NCBI RefSeq assembly: GCF_000182745.2
Contig: NC_016027.1
Location: 623,001-687,000, forward strand
Length of the DNA stretch: 64,000 nucleotides
Reading direction: 5' to 3'
DNA from: Komagataeibacter medellinensis NBRC 3288
GTDB lineage: Bacteria > Pseudomonadota > Alphaproteobacteria > Acetobacterales > Acetobacteraceae
This document shows, piece after piece, positions 35,312 through 43,517 of this stretch. The notes beneath the pieces are model-generated. The model had not been told where the DNA came from. It was given only the letters and a program-made list of their open reading frames with translations, and searched no databases. A program made the position numbers and the translations under genes. The first letter of the stretch is position 1, and each line of letters starts with the position of its first letter.

Positions 35312-36714
35312 CCTTCCAGCACCGGTTCGATCCCTCCACCCTGCGGGAATATGACATCCGCGGGGTTGTGGGAACAACCCTTGGCCCGGAAGACGCCTAT
35401 GCCATCGGCCGCACCTTCGGCAGCATGGTGGCACGGGCGGGTGGTCAGCGCCTTATCATCGGTCGTGACGGGCGGCTTTCTTCTCCTTCCCTTGAGCAAG
35501 CGCTTGTGGAAGGGGCGGTGGCATCTGGCATGGCGGTGCAGCGTATTGGCTGCGGGCCAACGCCCATGCTGTATTTCGCCTCGGTCGCCTTTGGGGCCGA
35601 CGGGGCAATCATGGTTACGGGTAGCCATAACCCCCCAGACCATAATGGCTTCAAGATCCTGCAGGCCAACCAGCCTTTCTTTGGCCCGCAGGTCAGAGAA
35701 CTGGGGCGACTGTCCGCCATGGGCGATGTCGTGCCGCACAACCCCGGCACCACGCAGGATGTGGACATAAGGCCCGATTATGTCGCGCGCCTCCTGCGCG
35801 ATTACGATGATGGCCCGCGCCCGCTGAAAGTGGTGTGGGATAATGCCAGCAGTGCGGCAGGCGATGTCCTTTCCATGGTCGTGCAAAGACTTCCCGGCAC
35901 GCACCATATCCTCAACGGCACGATCGACGGCCATTTTCCCGCACATCACCCCGATCCCACCATTCCTGCCAACATGCGCCAGTTGGCCGATGCCGTACGG
36001 ATGGAAAAGGCAGACCTTGGCCTGGCGTTCGATGGCGATGCCGACCGTCTGGGCGTGGTGGATGATACAGGCACCATGATATGGGCCGACCAGTTGCTGG
36101 TGCTTGTGGCGCGCGACGTGCTGCGTGCCCGGCCGGGGGCCACGGTCATTGCCGATGTCAAGGCAAGCCAGATCCTGTTTGATGAGATTGCACGCGCAGG
36201 CGGCAGGCCGCTCATGTGGAAATCTGGCCATTCCCCCATCAAGACCAAGATGGCCGAGACGCGCGCCCCGTTAGCGGGCGAAATGTCGGGCCATTTCTTT
36301 TTTGCCGACAGGTGGTACGGATTTGATGACGGGCTTTATGCCGCCATCCGGCTGCTGGGCATTGTCTCGCGCCTGTCACAACCGCTATCGGCCATACGTG
36401 CGGCACTCCCTGCCACGCTGTCCACACCCGAACTGCGTTTTGACTGCCCCGAAACACGCAAATTCGGCGTAATTGCGGAAGTTGCCTCCCGTCTGGAAAA
36501 AACCGGAGCCACGGTCTGCGCCATTGATGGCGTGCGTGTCTCGACAGGGGAGGGGTGGTGGCTGCTGCGCGCCTCCAACACGCAGGCCCTTCTGGTCGCG
36601 CGGGTGGAAGGAGCCACGCAGGCCGCGCTGGAACGGCTCAAGGCGGAACTCTGTGCCCAGCTTGCATTGTCGGGCATTGCCGCGCCTGATTTTTCCGGGG
36701 CGAGAAGCGACTGA
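35308..36714 (+). CDS. Phosphomannomutase/phosphoglucomutase (AlgC/ManB type)
   Basis: Alpha-D-phosphohexomutase of 468 residues. Active-site phosphoserine loop MVTGSHNPPDHNGFK, metal loop AFDGDADRLGVVD, sugar-binding GEMSGHFFF and a C-terminal phosphate-binding RASNTQALLVARVEG are all present. It interconverts hexose 1- and 6-phosphates, feeding galU directly and GDP-mannose synthesis if mannose is also a substrate. Subfamily (mannose versus glucose) is not settled by sequence reading; another glucose-specific Pgm is at the left edge. Its start overlaps galU by 4 bp. Repeat copy B follows within 60 bp. Confidence 0.9.
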   Translation: MTFQHRFDPSTLREYDIRGVVGTTLGPEDAYAIGRTFGSMVARAGGQRLIIGRDGRLSSPSLEQALVEGAVASGMAVQRIGCGPTPMLYFASVAFGADGAIMVTGSHNPPDHNGFKILQANQPFFGPQVRELGRLSAMGDVVPHNPGTTQDVDIRPDYVARLLRDYDDGPRPLKVVWDNASSAAGDVLSMVVQRLPGTHHILNGTIDGHFPAHHPDPTIPANMRQLADAVRMEKADLGLAFDGDADRLGVVDDTGTMIWADQLLVLVARDVLRARPGATVIADVKASQILFDEIARAGGRPLMWKSGHSPIKTKMAETRAPLAGEMSGHFFFADRWYGFDDGLYAAIRLLGIVSRLSQPLSAIRAALPATLSTPELRFDCPETRKFGVIAEVASRLEKTGATVCAIDGVRVSTGEGWWLLRASNTQALLVARVEGATQAALERLKAELCAQLALSGIAAPDFSGARSD

Positions 36715-36765
36715 TTGACGGCAGAGGGCTTTTAGAAAGGCTGCGCCATAATACCCTGAAAATGA

Positions 36766-36845
36766 AAAAAGTTTTTGGTTAAGCTTTTTTAAAAGCTTCA
36801 GAAGAATGCCTCTTTTTGGAAAAAGGCGACACCCGGAACTTCTAT
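36766..36845 (+). repeat. Dispersed palindromic repeat, copy B
   Basis: AAAAGTTTTTGGTTAAGC opens it, followed by TTTTTTAAAAGCTTCAG, a short gap, TTTTTGGAAAAAGGCGACAC and GGAACTTCTATC. The same order of blocks is found in copies A and C. Each half can fold into an AT-rich hairpin. It follows the hexomutase gene and may terminate the galU transcript. Confidence 0.65.
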
Positions 36846-36998
36846 CCGATTTACAGAATGATGCGTGGCACCGGTCAGGGTAACAGACACAGGGCACCGG
36901 ATGCCGTTTTTTTGTTGTATGCCTGCTCATGGGGTTTAATAAGACCCTTACCGGTCCGATATGCCGGTCATGACCCCGTGCAGGAACCATGCAGCATA

Positions 36999-37181
36999 AT
37001 GGCCCAACCTCCTTTCCGTTCCTTTCTTGTGCCCGGGCAGGCCGTCAGCCATCCCGACCACCCGGAATGGGGTGACGGACTGGTCCAGTCCGCCATCGGG
37101 CACCGGGTTACGGTCATGTTCCCCCATGCAGGAAAAGTGGTGATTGACGCTACGGTCGTGCACCTGACCGAACTGTCATAG
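36999..37181 (+). CDS. DUF3553 small protein
   Basis: Sixty residues: MAQPPFRSFLVPGQAVSHPD then WGDGLVQSAIGHRVTVMFPH and GKVVIDATVVHLTEL. The layout (a G-x-x-V-x-H-P-x-x-x-W-G-x-G motif followed by beta strands) is that of DUF3553, a small SH3-like domain also found attached to UvrD-type helicases. Function is unknown. ATG 36999 is chosen because the conserved block begins there; the open frame upstream is random. moaA follows 10 bp later on the same strand, so they probably share a transcript. Confidence 0.75.
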   Translation: MAQPPFRSFLVPGQAVSHPDHPEWGDGLVQSAIGHRVTVMFPHAGKVVIDATVVHLTELS

Positions 37182-37191
37182 GCCGCGCTGG

Positions 37192-38211
37192 ATGGACCAT
37201 ACCCCACTACCCGATTCCTACGGTCGGCTGCTGACCTACCTGCGTGTATCGGTCACCGACCGGTGCGACATGCGCTGTATCTATTGCATGGCGGAAGACA
37301 TGACCTTCCTGCCCAAGGCCGAAATCCTGTCACTTACGGAACTGGAGCGGCTGTGCACCTCCTTCATCCGCCATGGCGTGCGTCGGTTGCGGGTGACGGG
37401 GGGCGAGCCGCTGGTACGGCGCGATGTGATGTCCTTCTTCCGCGAAATGGGCGGATGGCTTGGCCAGGCGGATGGCCAGCCGGGACTGGATGAACTGACC
37501 CTGACCACCAATGCCAGCAGGCTGGCCGAGTTCGCGGATGACCTTCATGCCTGCGGTGTGCGGCGCGTCAACGTCAGCCTTGATTCGCTGGAGCCCACCC
37601 GCTTTGCGCGCATAACCCGGCGGGGCAACCTGGCCCGCACGCTTGATGGCATACGCGCCGCACGCGCGGCAGGGCTGGCCGTACGCATCAATACCGTGGC
37701 CATGGCAGGCGTGAACGCAGATGAATTTGACGGTCTGATTGCATGGTGTGGTGAAATCGGCGCCGACCTGTGCCTGATCGAGACCATGCCCATGGGCGAG
37801 ACGGGCGAGGACCGGACCGATCACTATCTGCCGCTATCTGGCGTGCGCCGCAGGCTTGAACAGCGCTGGACACTGGAACCGCTGGCTTATCGCACAGGCG
37901 GTCCCGCGCGCTATGCCCGCATTGCGCAGACCGGGCGCCGGATCGGCTTCATCACGCCGATGACCCATAATTTCTGTGAAAGCTGCAACCGGGTGCGGCT
38001 GTCCTGCACCGGCAGGCTGTATACCTGCCTTGGCCATGAGGGATCGACCGACCTGCGTGGCCCGCTCCGTGCTGGCGCCGATGATGGGGAGATGATGGAG
38101 CACGTACGCGCCGCCATCCTGCGCAAGCCACGCGGGCATGACTTCCTGATTGGCCGTAGCGCGGATGACCCGGCCCGTGTCACGCGCCATATGAGTGTAA
38201 CCGGCGGCTGA
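37192..38211 (+). CDS. moaA: GTP 3',8-cyclase (molybdenum cofactor biosynthesis)
   Basis: Radical-SAM enzyme that starts molybdopterin synthesis, turning GTP into 3',8-cyclo-dihydro-GTP. It is 339 residues. The SAM cluster motif is C25-x3-C29-x2-C32 in VTDRCDMRCIYCM. A second C-terminal [4Fe-4S] site is in NFCESCNRVRLSCTG. The essential C-terminal double glycine is present (SVTGG). RVTGGEPLVRRD and NVSLDSLEP are also typical. It supplies cofactor that the molybdopterin dehydrogenase at the right edge would need; moeA lies at 58595. It follows the DUF3553 gene by 10 bp. Confidence 0.94.
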   Translation: MDHTPLPDSYGRLLTYLRVSVTDRCDMRCIYCMAEDMTFLPKAEILSLTELERLCTSFIRHGVRRLRVTGGEPLVRRDVMSFFREMGGWLGQADGQPGLDELTLTTNASRLAEFADDLHACGVRRVNVSLDSLEPTRFARITRRGNLARTLDGIRAARAAGLAVRINTVAMAGVNADEFDGLIAWCGEIGADLCLIETMPMGETGEDRTDHYLPLSGVRRRLEQRWTLEPLAYRTGGPARYARIAQTGRRIGFITPMTHNFCESCNRVRLSCTGRLYTCLGHEGSTDLRGPLRAGADDGEMMEHVRAAILRKPRGHDFLIGRSADDPARVTRHMSVTGG

Positions 38212-38225
38212 AGGCAGAGGGCATG

Positions 38226-39089
38226 CTAGGGCTTCCCGCGCAGCGCCTGCTCCAGGCTGATACTGAACTGCCCCGGCCGCAGCGGCTGCGGCTGGGTGGG
38301 GGCAGGGGACCAGCCGGTCATCATCGCCACATGCAGGTCCTGCGTCAGGCTGTCATCAGCCTCCAGCGGCAAACGGGCCAGCGCATCGGCCAGCAGGGCG
38401 GGATGGGTCAGACCGCGCGCACGCTGGCGCAGGGTGTTTGTTTCGCCCGCATGGCGCAGGTCCGTCAGCAGCCCCATGGGCGTGCGGTAGGAAAGATGGA
38501 TCACATCCGCATCCGCCACCGGCAGGGCAAAGCCCGCGCGCTGGAGCAGTCCGGCACACTCCCGCAGACCGGGAAAGGGCGAGACACGTGGGGATACCCC
38601 GCCACGGCGCGCGGTTTCAGCCTCAAGCAGGGCATGGCGCAGGCCGCCCAGCGTGGGCAGCACCGGCATGCAGGCCAGAAACAGCCCGTCCGGCACCAAT
38701 ATGCGGCGCACCTGCGCCAGCAGGCCCGGCAAGTCGTTCACCCCGTGCAGCGACAGGCAGGCCACCACCAGGTCAAAACTGTGGGCAGCAAAAGGCAGCC
38801 ACTCCCCATCCATACATATTGCAGGGCCATCATCGCGTGCGCACAGCCGGGGCGAGAGATCGGCCGCCACCGTTGCAATGCCACGCGCGCGCAGGGCAGG
38901 CGCCACCACGCCCCGACCGCCAATATCCAGCGCCGTGCCAAAGGAACGGGTCACGTCATCCAGCCGGTCCAGCAGGCGCGTGGCTGCTTCCGCCAGGATC
39001 GGGCGGACCGTCGCCATTGTAGTCGCGGCGCGGTCTCGATGCACACGCACGGCATGGCGGTCAAATATCTGCGGCACCTCGGTCGTCAT
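38226..39089 (-). CDS. SAM-dependent methyltransferase, BioC/NDUFAF5-like
   Basis: About 287 residues. The start MTTEVPQIFDRHAVRVHRDR is typical of the alphaproteobacterial BioC-like/NDUFAF5 group. The methyltransferase core has TALDIGGRGVVAPALR, where the usual GxGxG is degenerate (GGRG), and DLVVACLSLHGVNDLP. In eukaryotes NDUFAF5 assists complex I assembly; bacterial relatives are usually annotated as methyltransferases without a known substrate. The true biotin bioC is fused to bioD at 56397, so this is not the biotin enzyme. Start ATG 39089 is set by homology. It is divergent from comF (55 bp). Confidence 0.85.
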   Translation of the reverse strand: MTTEVPQIFDRHAVRVHRDRAATTMATVRPILAEAATRLLDRLDDVTRSFGTALDIGGRGVVAPALRARGIATVAADLSPRLCARDDGPAICMDGEWLPFAAHSFDLVVACLSLHGVNDLPGLLAQVRRILVPDGLFLACMPVLPTLGGLRHALLEAETARRGGVSPRVSPFPGLRECAGLLQRAGFALPVADADVIHLSYRTPMGLLTDLRHAGETNTLRQRARGLTHPALLADALARLPLEADDSLTQDLHVAMMTGWSPAPTQPQPLRPGQFSISLEQALRGKP

Positions 39090-39144
39090 GGTTCTGATGT
39101 GCGCCCGTGGCCCGGCGCTGCCAAGCCTACGATCGTGTGAACGC

Positions 39145-39912
39145 ATGCCCTCAATCCTTTCCGCCCTGCCATGGCGACGCGCCACGACGGGTCTGCTCGA
39201 CCTGCTGTTCCCGCCCCGCTGCCCCGGCTGCGGCGAAGACGTGGCGCAGGCAGGTCACCTGTGCGGTGCCTGTGTAAGCCGGATGCACCTGATCACGGAC
39301 CCGTTCTGCCGCCGCTGCGCGCTGCCATTCACATCGCGCGCGGCTGCCGGACCGGACCGGACATGTGCATCGTGCACCGAAAACCCGCCCCCCTGGCACG
39401 AAGGGCGGGCCGCCATGGTATATGACGACATGCCGCGTAGCCTGATCCTGCCGCTGAAATATGCCGATGCTACGGAAAACGCGGGCCTGCTTGGCCGTTA
39501 CATGGCATGGGCGGCAAAGGACCTGATCAGGCCGGACAGCCTGCTCATGCCGGTCCCACTGCACCGGCTCCGGCTGTTCGGGCGCCGCTACAACCAGGCG
39601 TTACTGCTGGCCCGCGCACTGGGGCGGCAGGCCAGGGTAGCGGTCATGGCCGATGGGCTGGAACGCACCCGCGCCACCCGCCCGCTTGAGGGGCTGGGCC
39701 GCCCGGCGCGCCATGACCTGATGCGCGGAGTGATTGGCGTGCGTGCCCACCGCCGTGCCGCCATACAGGGGCGGCATGTGATCGTGGTGGATGACGTGAT
39801 GACAACCGGCGCCACCCTTGGCGCCTGCGCCCATGCTCTGCTTGGTGCCGGAGCGGCCCGCGTTGATGTGCTTGCTGCGGCGCGTGCCTGTGGCCAGTAT
39901 GAACAACAATAG
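39145..39912 (+). CDS. comF: ComF family phosphoribosyltransferase-like protein
   Basis: 255 residues. An N-terminal zinc-ribbon-like region has four CxxC-type pairs (CPGCGED, CGACVS, FCRRCAL, CASC). The C-terminal phosphoribosyltransferase fold has PVPLHRLRLFGRRYNQALL and VIVVDDVMTTGATL, the PRPP-binding loop. ComF is linked to DNA uptake in competent bacteria, but in alphaproteobacteria the role is uncertain. ATG 39145 (MPSILSALPW) is chosen from domain position; the frame is open much further upstream but that part is antisense to the methyltransferase. grxC follows 54 bp later. Confidence 0.9.
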   Translation: MPSILSALPWRRATTGLLDLLFPPRCPGCGEDVAQAGHLCGACVSRMHLITDPFCRRCALPFTSRAAAGPDRTCASCTENPPPWHEGRAAMVYDDMPRSLILPLKYADATENAGLLGRYMAWAAKDLIRPDSLLMPVPLHRLRLFGRRYNQALLLARALGRQARVAVMADGLERTRATRPLEGLGRPARHDLMRGVIGVRAHRRAAIQGRHVIVVDDVMTTGATLGACAHALLGAGAARVDVLAAARACGQYEQQ

Positions 39913-39966
39913 GATATGCTGCACGCGTACCCGCCCGGCCACGACAACAAATGAAGTGAAGGTTCA

Positions 39967-40230
39967 ATGCCCGCGATCGACATCTATACCCAGCCCGGCT
40001 GCCCTTACTGCATCCGCGCGGTTCGCCTGCTGGCGCAAAAGGGCGTCCCTTTCAACGAGATCAATGCCCCGCATGGCACGCCCGAGCGGGCGGACTCCAT
40101 CCGCCGATCTGGCGGGCGCACCACCGTGCCGCAGATCTTCATCGACGGCACGCCCGTGGGGGGCTGTGATGACCTGATGGCGCTGGAACGCACAGGCAGG
40201 CTTGATGGCCTGCTGGGCGCTGCGGGCTGA
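39967..40230 (+). CDS. grxC: Glutaredoxin 3
   Basis: Thiol-disulfide oxidoreductase of 87 residues. It has the dithiol active site CPYC in YTQPGCPYCIRAVRLL. The cis-proline TVPQIFIDGTPVGGCDDL and the glutathione-binding region are also present. It reduces ribonucleotide reductase and mixed disulfides in the cytoplasm. It sits between comF and a DUF1178 gene, the usual alphaproteobacterial arrangement; other genomes also have a nitrilase-type gene here, which is missing. Confidence 0.93.
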   Translation: MPAIDIYTQPGCPYCIRAVRLLAQKGVPFNEINAPHGTPERADSIRRSGGRTTVPQIFIDGTPVGGCDDLMALERTGRLDGLLGAAG

Positions 40231-40258
40231 CCAGGCACGGCATACGGGTGAACAGGGC

Positions 40259-40720
40259 ATGATCCGGTACCAGTTGCGCTGCGGCGCAGGGCATGAATTC
40301 GAAGGGTGGTTTCCCGGCAGCAGCGCGTTTGAGCGGCAGGCTGCCAATGGCCTGCTGTGCTGCCCGCAATGTGGCACGCACACTGTAGCCCGCGCCCTCA
40401 TGGCGCCCGCAGTCCGCACAAGGCCAGCAGCCCCCGCGCAGGCGGCAGAAACGTTGCCACCCATCGCCACGCCACCCGGCCATGCGCCAGAAGCGCTGCC
40501 TGATGCCATGATCGCCCTGTTACAGAAAATGCGCCAGACGGTGGAAGAGCATTGCGAGGATGTGGGCGACCGCTTTGCGCATGAAGCACTGGAAATGCAC
40601 CGGGGCACGCGCGAATCCCGTGGTATATACGGTAGTATGACCGTACAGGAACAGGCCGAACTGGATGAGGAAGGGGTGGAAGTCCACGCCATACCCTGGG
40701 TCAGGCGGGCCGATAGCTAG
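40259..40720 (+). CDS. DUF1178 family protein
   Basis: 153 residues. MIRYQLRCGAGHEFEGWFPG and ANGLLCCPQCGTHTVARALM form a small zinc-ribbon-like N-terminus (two cysteine pairs). An alanine/proline linker follows, then a helical C-terminus, with EHCEDVGDRFAHEALEMHRG and a conserved RGIYGSMTVQEQAEL-type segment. This is the DUF1178 layout; function unknown. ATG 40259 is fixed by the conserved N-terminus; the preceding frame overlaps grxC. Same strand as grxC, 28 bp downstream. Confidence 0.88.
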   Translation: MIRYQLRCGAGHEFEGWFPGSSAFERQAANGLLCCPQCGTHTVARALMAPAVRTRPAAPAQAAETLPPIATPPGHAPEALPDAMIALLQKMRQTVEEHCEDVGDRFAHEALEMHRGTRESRGIYGSMTVQEQAELDEEGVEVHAIPWVRRADS

Positions 40721-40785
40721 ACGAACACGCGCGCGGCCTGGGCTGACCCCGCCGGGTCCCGCGCCTTGTCGGGGAATGATTTGAG

Positions 40786-41307
40786 ATGCATGACAGCAAC
40801 AAGGACAACCACCCGGGCCAGACCGGTACCCGAGCCGCGCGGTGGCTGGCATGCAGCACGGGCGCCGTGCTGTGCGCCATGGGAATGATGCTTGCACCCA
40901 TTGCCATACCCGCCACCAGCCATGCACAGACCGCCGAGCCTGACATCATCGGCCGGTGGATGACCAAGGACCACGATGGGGTATTCGAGATTTCCCATTG
41001 CGGACAGGAAGTGTGCGGCCACCTGGTTGGCCTGCGCTATGAAACCAAGATGCCACGCGACAAACACGGGGAGGCGGAATGCAACCTGCCCATGCTAAAC
41101 GGCTTTAAGCCCGATACGGATACCCCTGGCCACTGGAACGGCCGTGTGACCGATCCCGATACGGGGCATGTTTACCATGCCAAGCTTTGGGTTTCACAGT
41201 CTGGCGACTTGAAGCTGCGCGGCTTCGTGGCCGTACCCTTATTTGGTGAAACGGAAACATGGAGCCGCTATACTGGCAGCATCGGCCCGGCCTGCAAGCT
41301 ACCCTGA
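40786..41307 (+). CDS. Exported DUF2147 protein
   Basis: 173 residues. A long signal peptide (AVLCAMGMMLAPIAIPATSH, cleavage after SHA) is followed by DUF2147 features. These are DIIGRWMTKDHDGVFEISHC, CGHLVGLRYE, ILDPDTGHVYHAKL-like (VTDPDTGHVYHAKLWVSQSG) and KLRGFVAVPLFGETETWSRY. DUF2147 proteins are small periplasmic beta-rich proteins of unknown role. The two cysteines near ISHCGQEVCGHL could form a disulfide. It stands on the plus strand before the lactonase-like gene, 46 bp away. Confidence 0.85.
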   Translation: MHDSNKDNHPGQTGTRAARWLACSTGAVLCAMGMMLAPIAIPATSHAQTAEPDIIGRWMTKDHDGVFEISHCGQEVCGHLVGLRYETKMPRDKHGEAECNLPMLNGFKPDTDTPGHWNGRVTDPDTGHVYHAKLWVSQSGDLKLRGFVAVPLFGETETWSRYTGSIGPACKLP

Positions 41308-41353
41308 AGGCCCAATAAGACCACTCCCCATCAATGAGGATGACCCTGATTTC

Positions 41354-42583
41354 ATGAGCAGCACCATCTCCCGCCGCGCCTTTGCCGCAACACTTGCGGC
41401 ATCTGGCGTGCCCGTCCTGTCCCGGCGCGCCGTAGCCCAGGGCGCGTCCAAGCCCCGCACCATCTGTTATATCGGGGGCTACACCCAGCATGGGCCACCG
41501 GGCGGGGCAGGTAACGGACAGGGAATTTCCGTATTCGAGATGAACCCGGATACAAGCAGCCTTTCGCCGCTCATGACCTATGTCGATATTGCCAGCCCGT
41601 CGTTCATGACCATGTCGGCCGATTTCAAACACCTTTACGCGCTAAGTGAAATCAGTGACTTCAACGCCAATGGGGAAGGTTGTGTCACGGCGTTTTCCGT
41701 CAACCGCTCCAGCGGGGAGTTGACCAAGCTCAATGTCGTGCGCTCCGGCGGGGCGGTGCCCGCGCATCTGAGCGTGCATGCATCGGGCAAATACGTGCTG
41801 GTAGCCAACTACATGGGGGGCACGGTGGGTGTGCTGCCCATCCACGCCGATGGCGGCCTGGGCGACCCGACGGACGTGGTGCACAACACCGGACCGCGCA
41901 TGCCCGACCGCGCGGCGGACAACCCGCCGGGCAACTTCGCCATAAGCGACCATTCCAGCGCGCATGTGCACATGGTGGCGTCCGATCCGTCGGGGCGGTA
42001 CGTGCTTGCATGTGACGCGGGGCTGGACCGGGTCTATGTCTGGACACTCGACCTGCATACCGGGCGCCTCGTGCCCGCCAAGACCCCGTTCATTTCCATG
42101 ACACCGGGCTCCGCCCCCCGCCATTTCTCGTTCAACGAGAAGGGCACGATGATCTACATCCTGGGCGAACAGGATTCGAAGGTGGTCGCCGCAAGCTTCA
42201 ACCCCCAGACAGGCGAGATCGTGCCCCAGCAGACGGTCAGCACGGTTACACCCCATTTCCGTGGCAGCACGCTGGCTGCGGGCATCCTGCTCTCGCCCAA
42301 CGGCAAATACCTGTATGTCTCGAACCGGCTGGGTGATTCGCTGGCCAGTTTCCATGTGAATGACGATGGCACACTGAACCTGGTGGAAGAAATCTGGATG
42401 CATGCCGATTATGGGCGCGCGATGATGTTCGACCCCAGCGGCAACTTCCTGTTCTGCGCCAACCAGCGCAGTGATTCCGTCACCTCGTTCAAGGTGAACG
42501 CCCAGACCGGGGTACTGGACTTTACATGGAACTTCACCCCCGTGGGCAGCCCGACCACGTTTGCGTTCATGAACACGATCTGA
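41354..42583 (+). CDS. Tat-exported lactonase family beta-propeller
   Basis: 409 residues. A twin-arginine signal (SRRAFAATLAASGVPVL, cleavage near VAQ-GA) precedes a seven-bladed propeller of the 6-phosphogluconolactonase (Pgl/YbhE) family. Repeats include YIGGYTQHG, SVHASGKYVLVANYMGGTVG, SDPSGRYVLACDAGLDRVYV and LSPNGKYLYVSNRLGDSLAS. Cytoplasmic Pgl hydrolyses 6-phosphogluconolactone. An exported form could act on sugar lactones such as glucono-delta-lactone made by periplasmic oxidases in acetic acid bacteria, but that is inference. ATG 41354 is fixed by the Tat motif. It converges with ubiG. Confidence 0.85.
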   Translation: MSSTISRRAFAATLAASGVPVLSRRAVAQGASKPRTICYIGGYTQHGPPGGAGNGQGISVFEMNPDTSSLSPLMTYVDIASPSFMTMSADFKHLYALSEISDFNANGEGCVTAFSVNRSSGELTKLNVVRSGGAVPAHLSVHASGKYVLVANYMGGTVGVLPIHADGGLGDPTDVVHNTGPRMPDRAADNPPGNFAISDHSSAHVHMVASDPSGRYVLACDAGLDRVYVWTLDLHTGRLVPAKTPFISMTPGSAPRHFSFNEKGTMIYILGEQDSKVVAASFNPQTGEIVPQQTVSTVTPHFRGSTLAAGILLSPNGKYLYVSNRLGDSLASFHVNDDGTLNLVEEIWMHADYGRAMMFDPSGNFLFCANQRSDSVTSFKVNAQTGVLDFTWNFTPVGSPTTFAFMNTI

Positions 42584-42593
42584 AGTCGGGCAA

Positions 42594-42625
42594 GCCCTGT
42601 GCGCGACCTAGTCGCGCACAAGGGC
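42594..42625. terminator. Strong hairpin across the lactonase/ubiG junction
   Basis: GCCCT-GTGCGCGAC pairs with GTCGCGCAC-A-AGGGC around CTA, a 9+5 bp stem with one bulged A. It includes the last codons and the stop of ubiG. No T tract follows on either strand, so termination is likely but not certain. Confidence 0.5.
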
Positions 42626-43357
42626 CGCAATGTAATTGACGGCAAGGTCCCGGCTCTCACGCCAGCCGCCCAGGGTCGGGACCATGCCCGCAATATCGGT
42701 CACCCGCAGCCCTGCCTGGGCCGCATGCTGCCCCAGTTCGGCGGGGGTTATGAACTTGCGCCAGTCATGCGTGCCGACCGGCAGCAGGCGCAGCACATAT
42801 TCCGCCCCGATCTTGGCCATGGCCATGGAGCGCCATGTGCGATTCATGGTAGAAACAACCATCACACCCCCCGGACGCAGCAACTCCGCCAGCATGCGCA
42901 GGAAGGCTGCGGGGTCGGTCACATGCTCAATCACTTCCAGCGCGGAAATCGCATCAAAGCGCGCCCCTTCGGCCACCAGGGTCTCGGCGCTGGCGCAACG
43001 GTAGGCAAGCGGACCTGCCGAGGCGAGAAGCGGGTGCTGGCGCAGGTGCAGGCGGCCTGCCGTGATCGCGGCCTGGGACGCGTCGAGCCCCGTTACATCA
43101 TAGCCGGCTCGCGCAAAGGCTTCGCTTGCCAGGCCAGCGCCACAGCCAATGTCGAGCAGGGTGCGACGCGTGCCGTCCGCGCCCACGGGAGCGGGCAGGT
43201 GGCGCATACTCCAGCCGGTACGCAGGTCGTTCATGGCATGGAGCGGGCGCATGGGGCCAGCAGTATCCCACCAGCGGGCGGCAAGGCTGCTGAAATGGGC
43301 GATCTCTTCCGGAGCGACCGAATCTGCCGACACAACGGGCGAATCGTGATTCTGCAT
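42608..43357 (-). CDS. ubiG: Ubiquinone biosynthesis O-methyltransferase
   Basis: Catalyses both O-methylations in ubiquinone synthesis at the inner membrane face. It is about 249 residues. Conserved blocks: FSSLAARWWDTAGPMRPLHA at the N-terminus, SAM motif LDIGCGAGLASEAFARAG, DAISALEVIEHVTDP and ISTMNRT-like VVSTMNRTWRSMAMA. HDWRKFITPAEL follows. ATG 43357 (MQNHDSPVV) or 43375 (MKGGAPMQN) are both preceded by purine-rich sequence. It is divergent from lysC across 160 bp. Confidence 0.93.
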   Translation of the reverse strand: MQNHDSPVVSADSVAPEEIAHFSSLAARWWDTAGPMRPLHAMNDLRTGWSMRHLPAPVGADGTRRTLLDIGCGAGLASEAFARAGYDVTGLDASQAAITAGRLHLRQHPLLASAGPLAYRCASAETLVAEGARFDAISALEVIEHVTDPAAFLRMLAELLRPGGVMVVSTMNRTWRSMAMAKIGAEYVLRLLPVGTHDWRKFITPAELGQHAAQAGLRVTDIAGMVPTLGGWRESRDLAVNYIAALVRD

Positions 43358-43517
43358 GGGTGCACCGCCTTTCATTTGGCTTTCTTCCGCTGGACGCGGA
43401 AGCTGGGGAGATGTATGTGACGCGGCTTGCACATAACCGCAATGCTCCAGATTGGCCAACAGCGCCACACGTTTGGATGCATTGCAGCCCCGTAGCCTTT
43501 ATGGAGCCATTATTCCA

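Noticed and set aside
38653-39144. Long N-terminal extension of comF
   Set aside because: Antisense to the methyltransferase gene and serine/arginine-rich; the zinc-ribbon start is at 39145.
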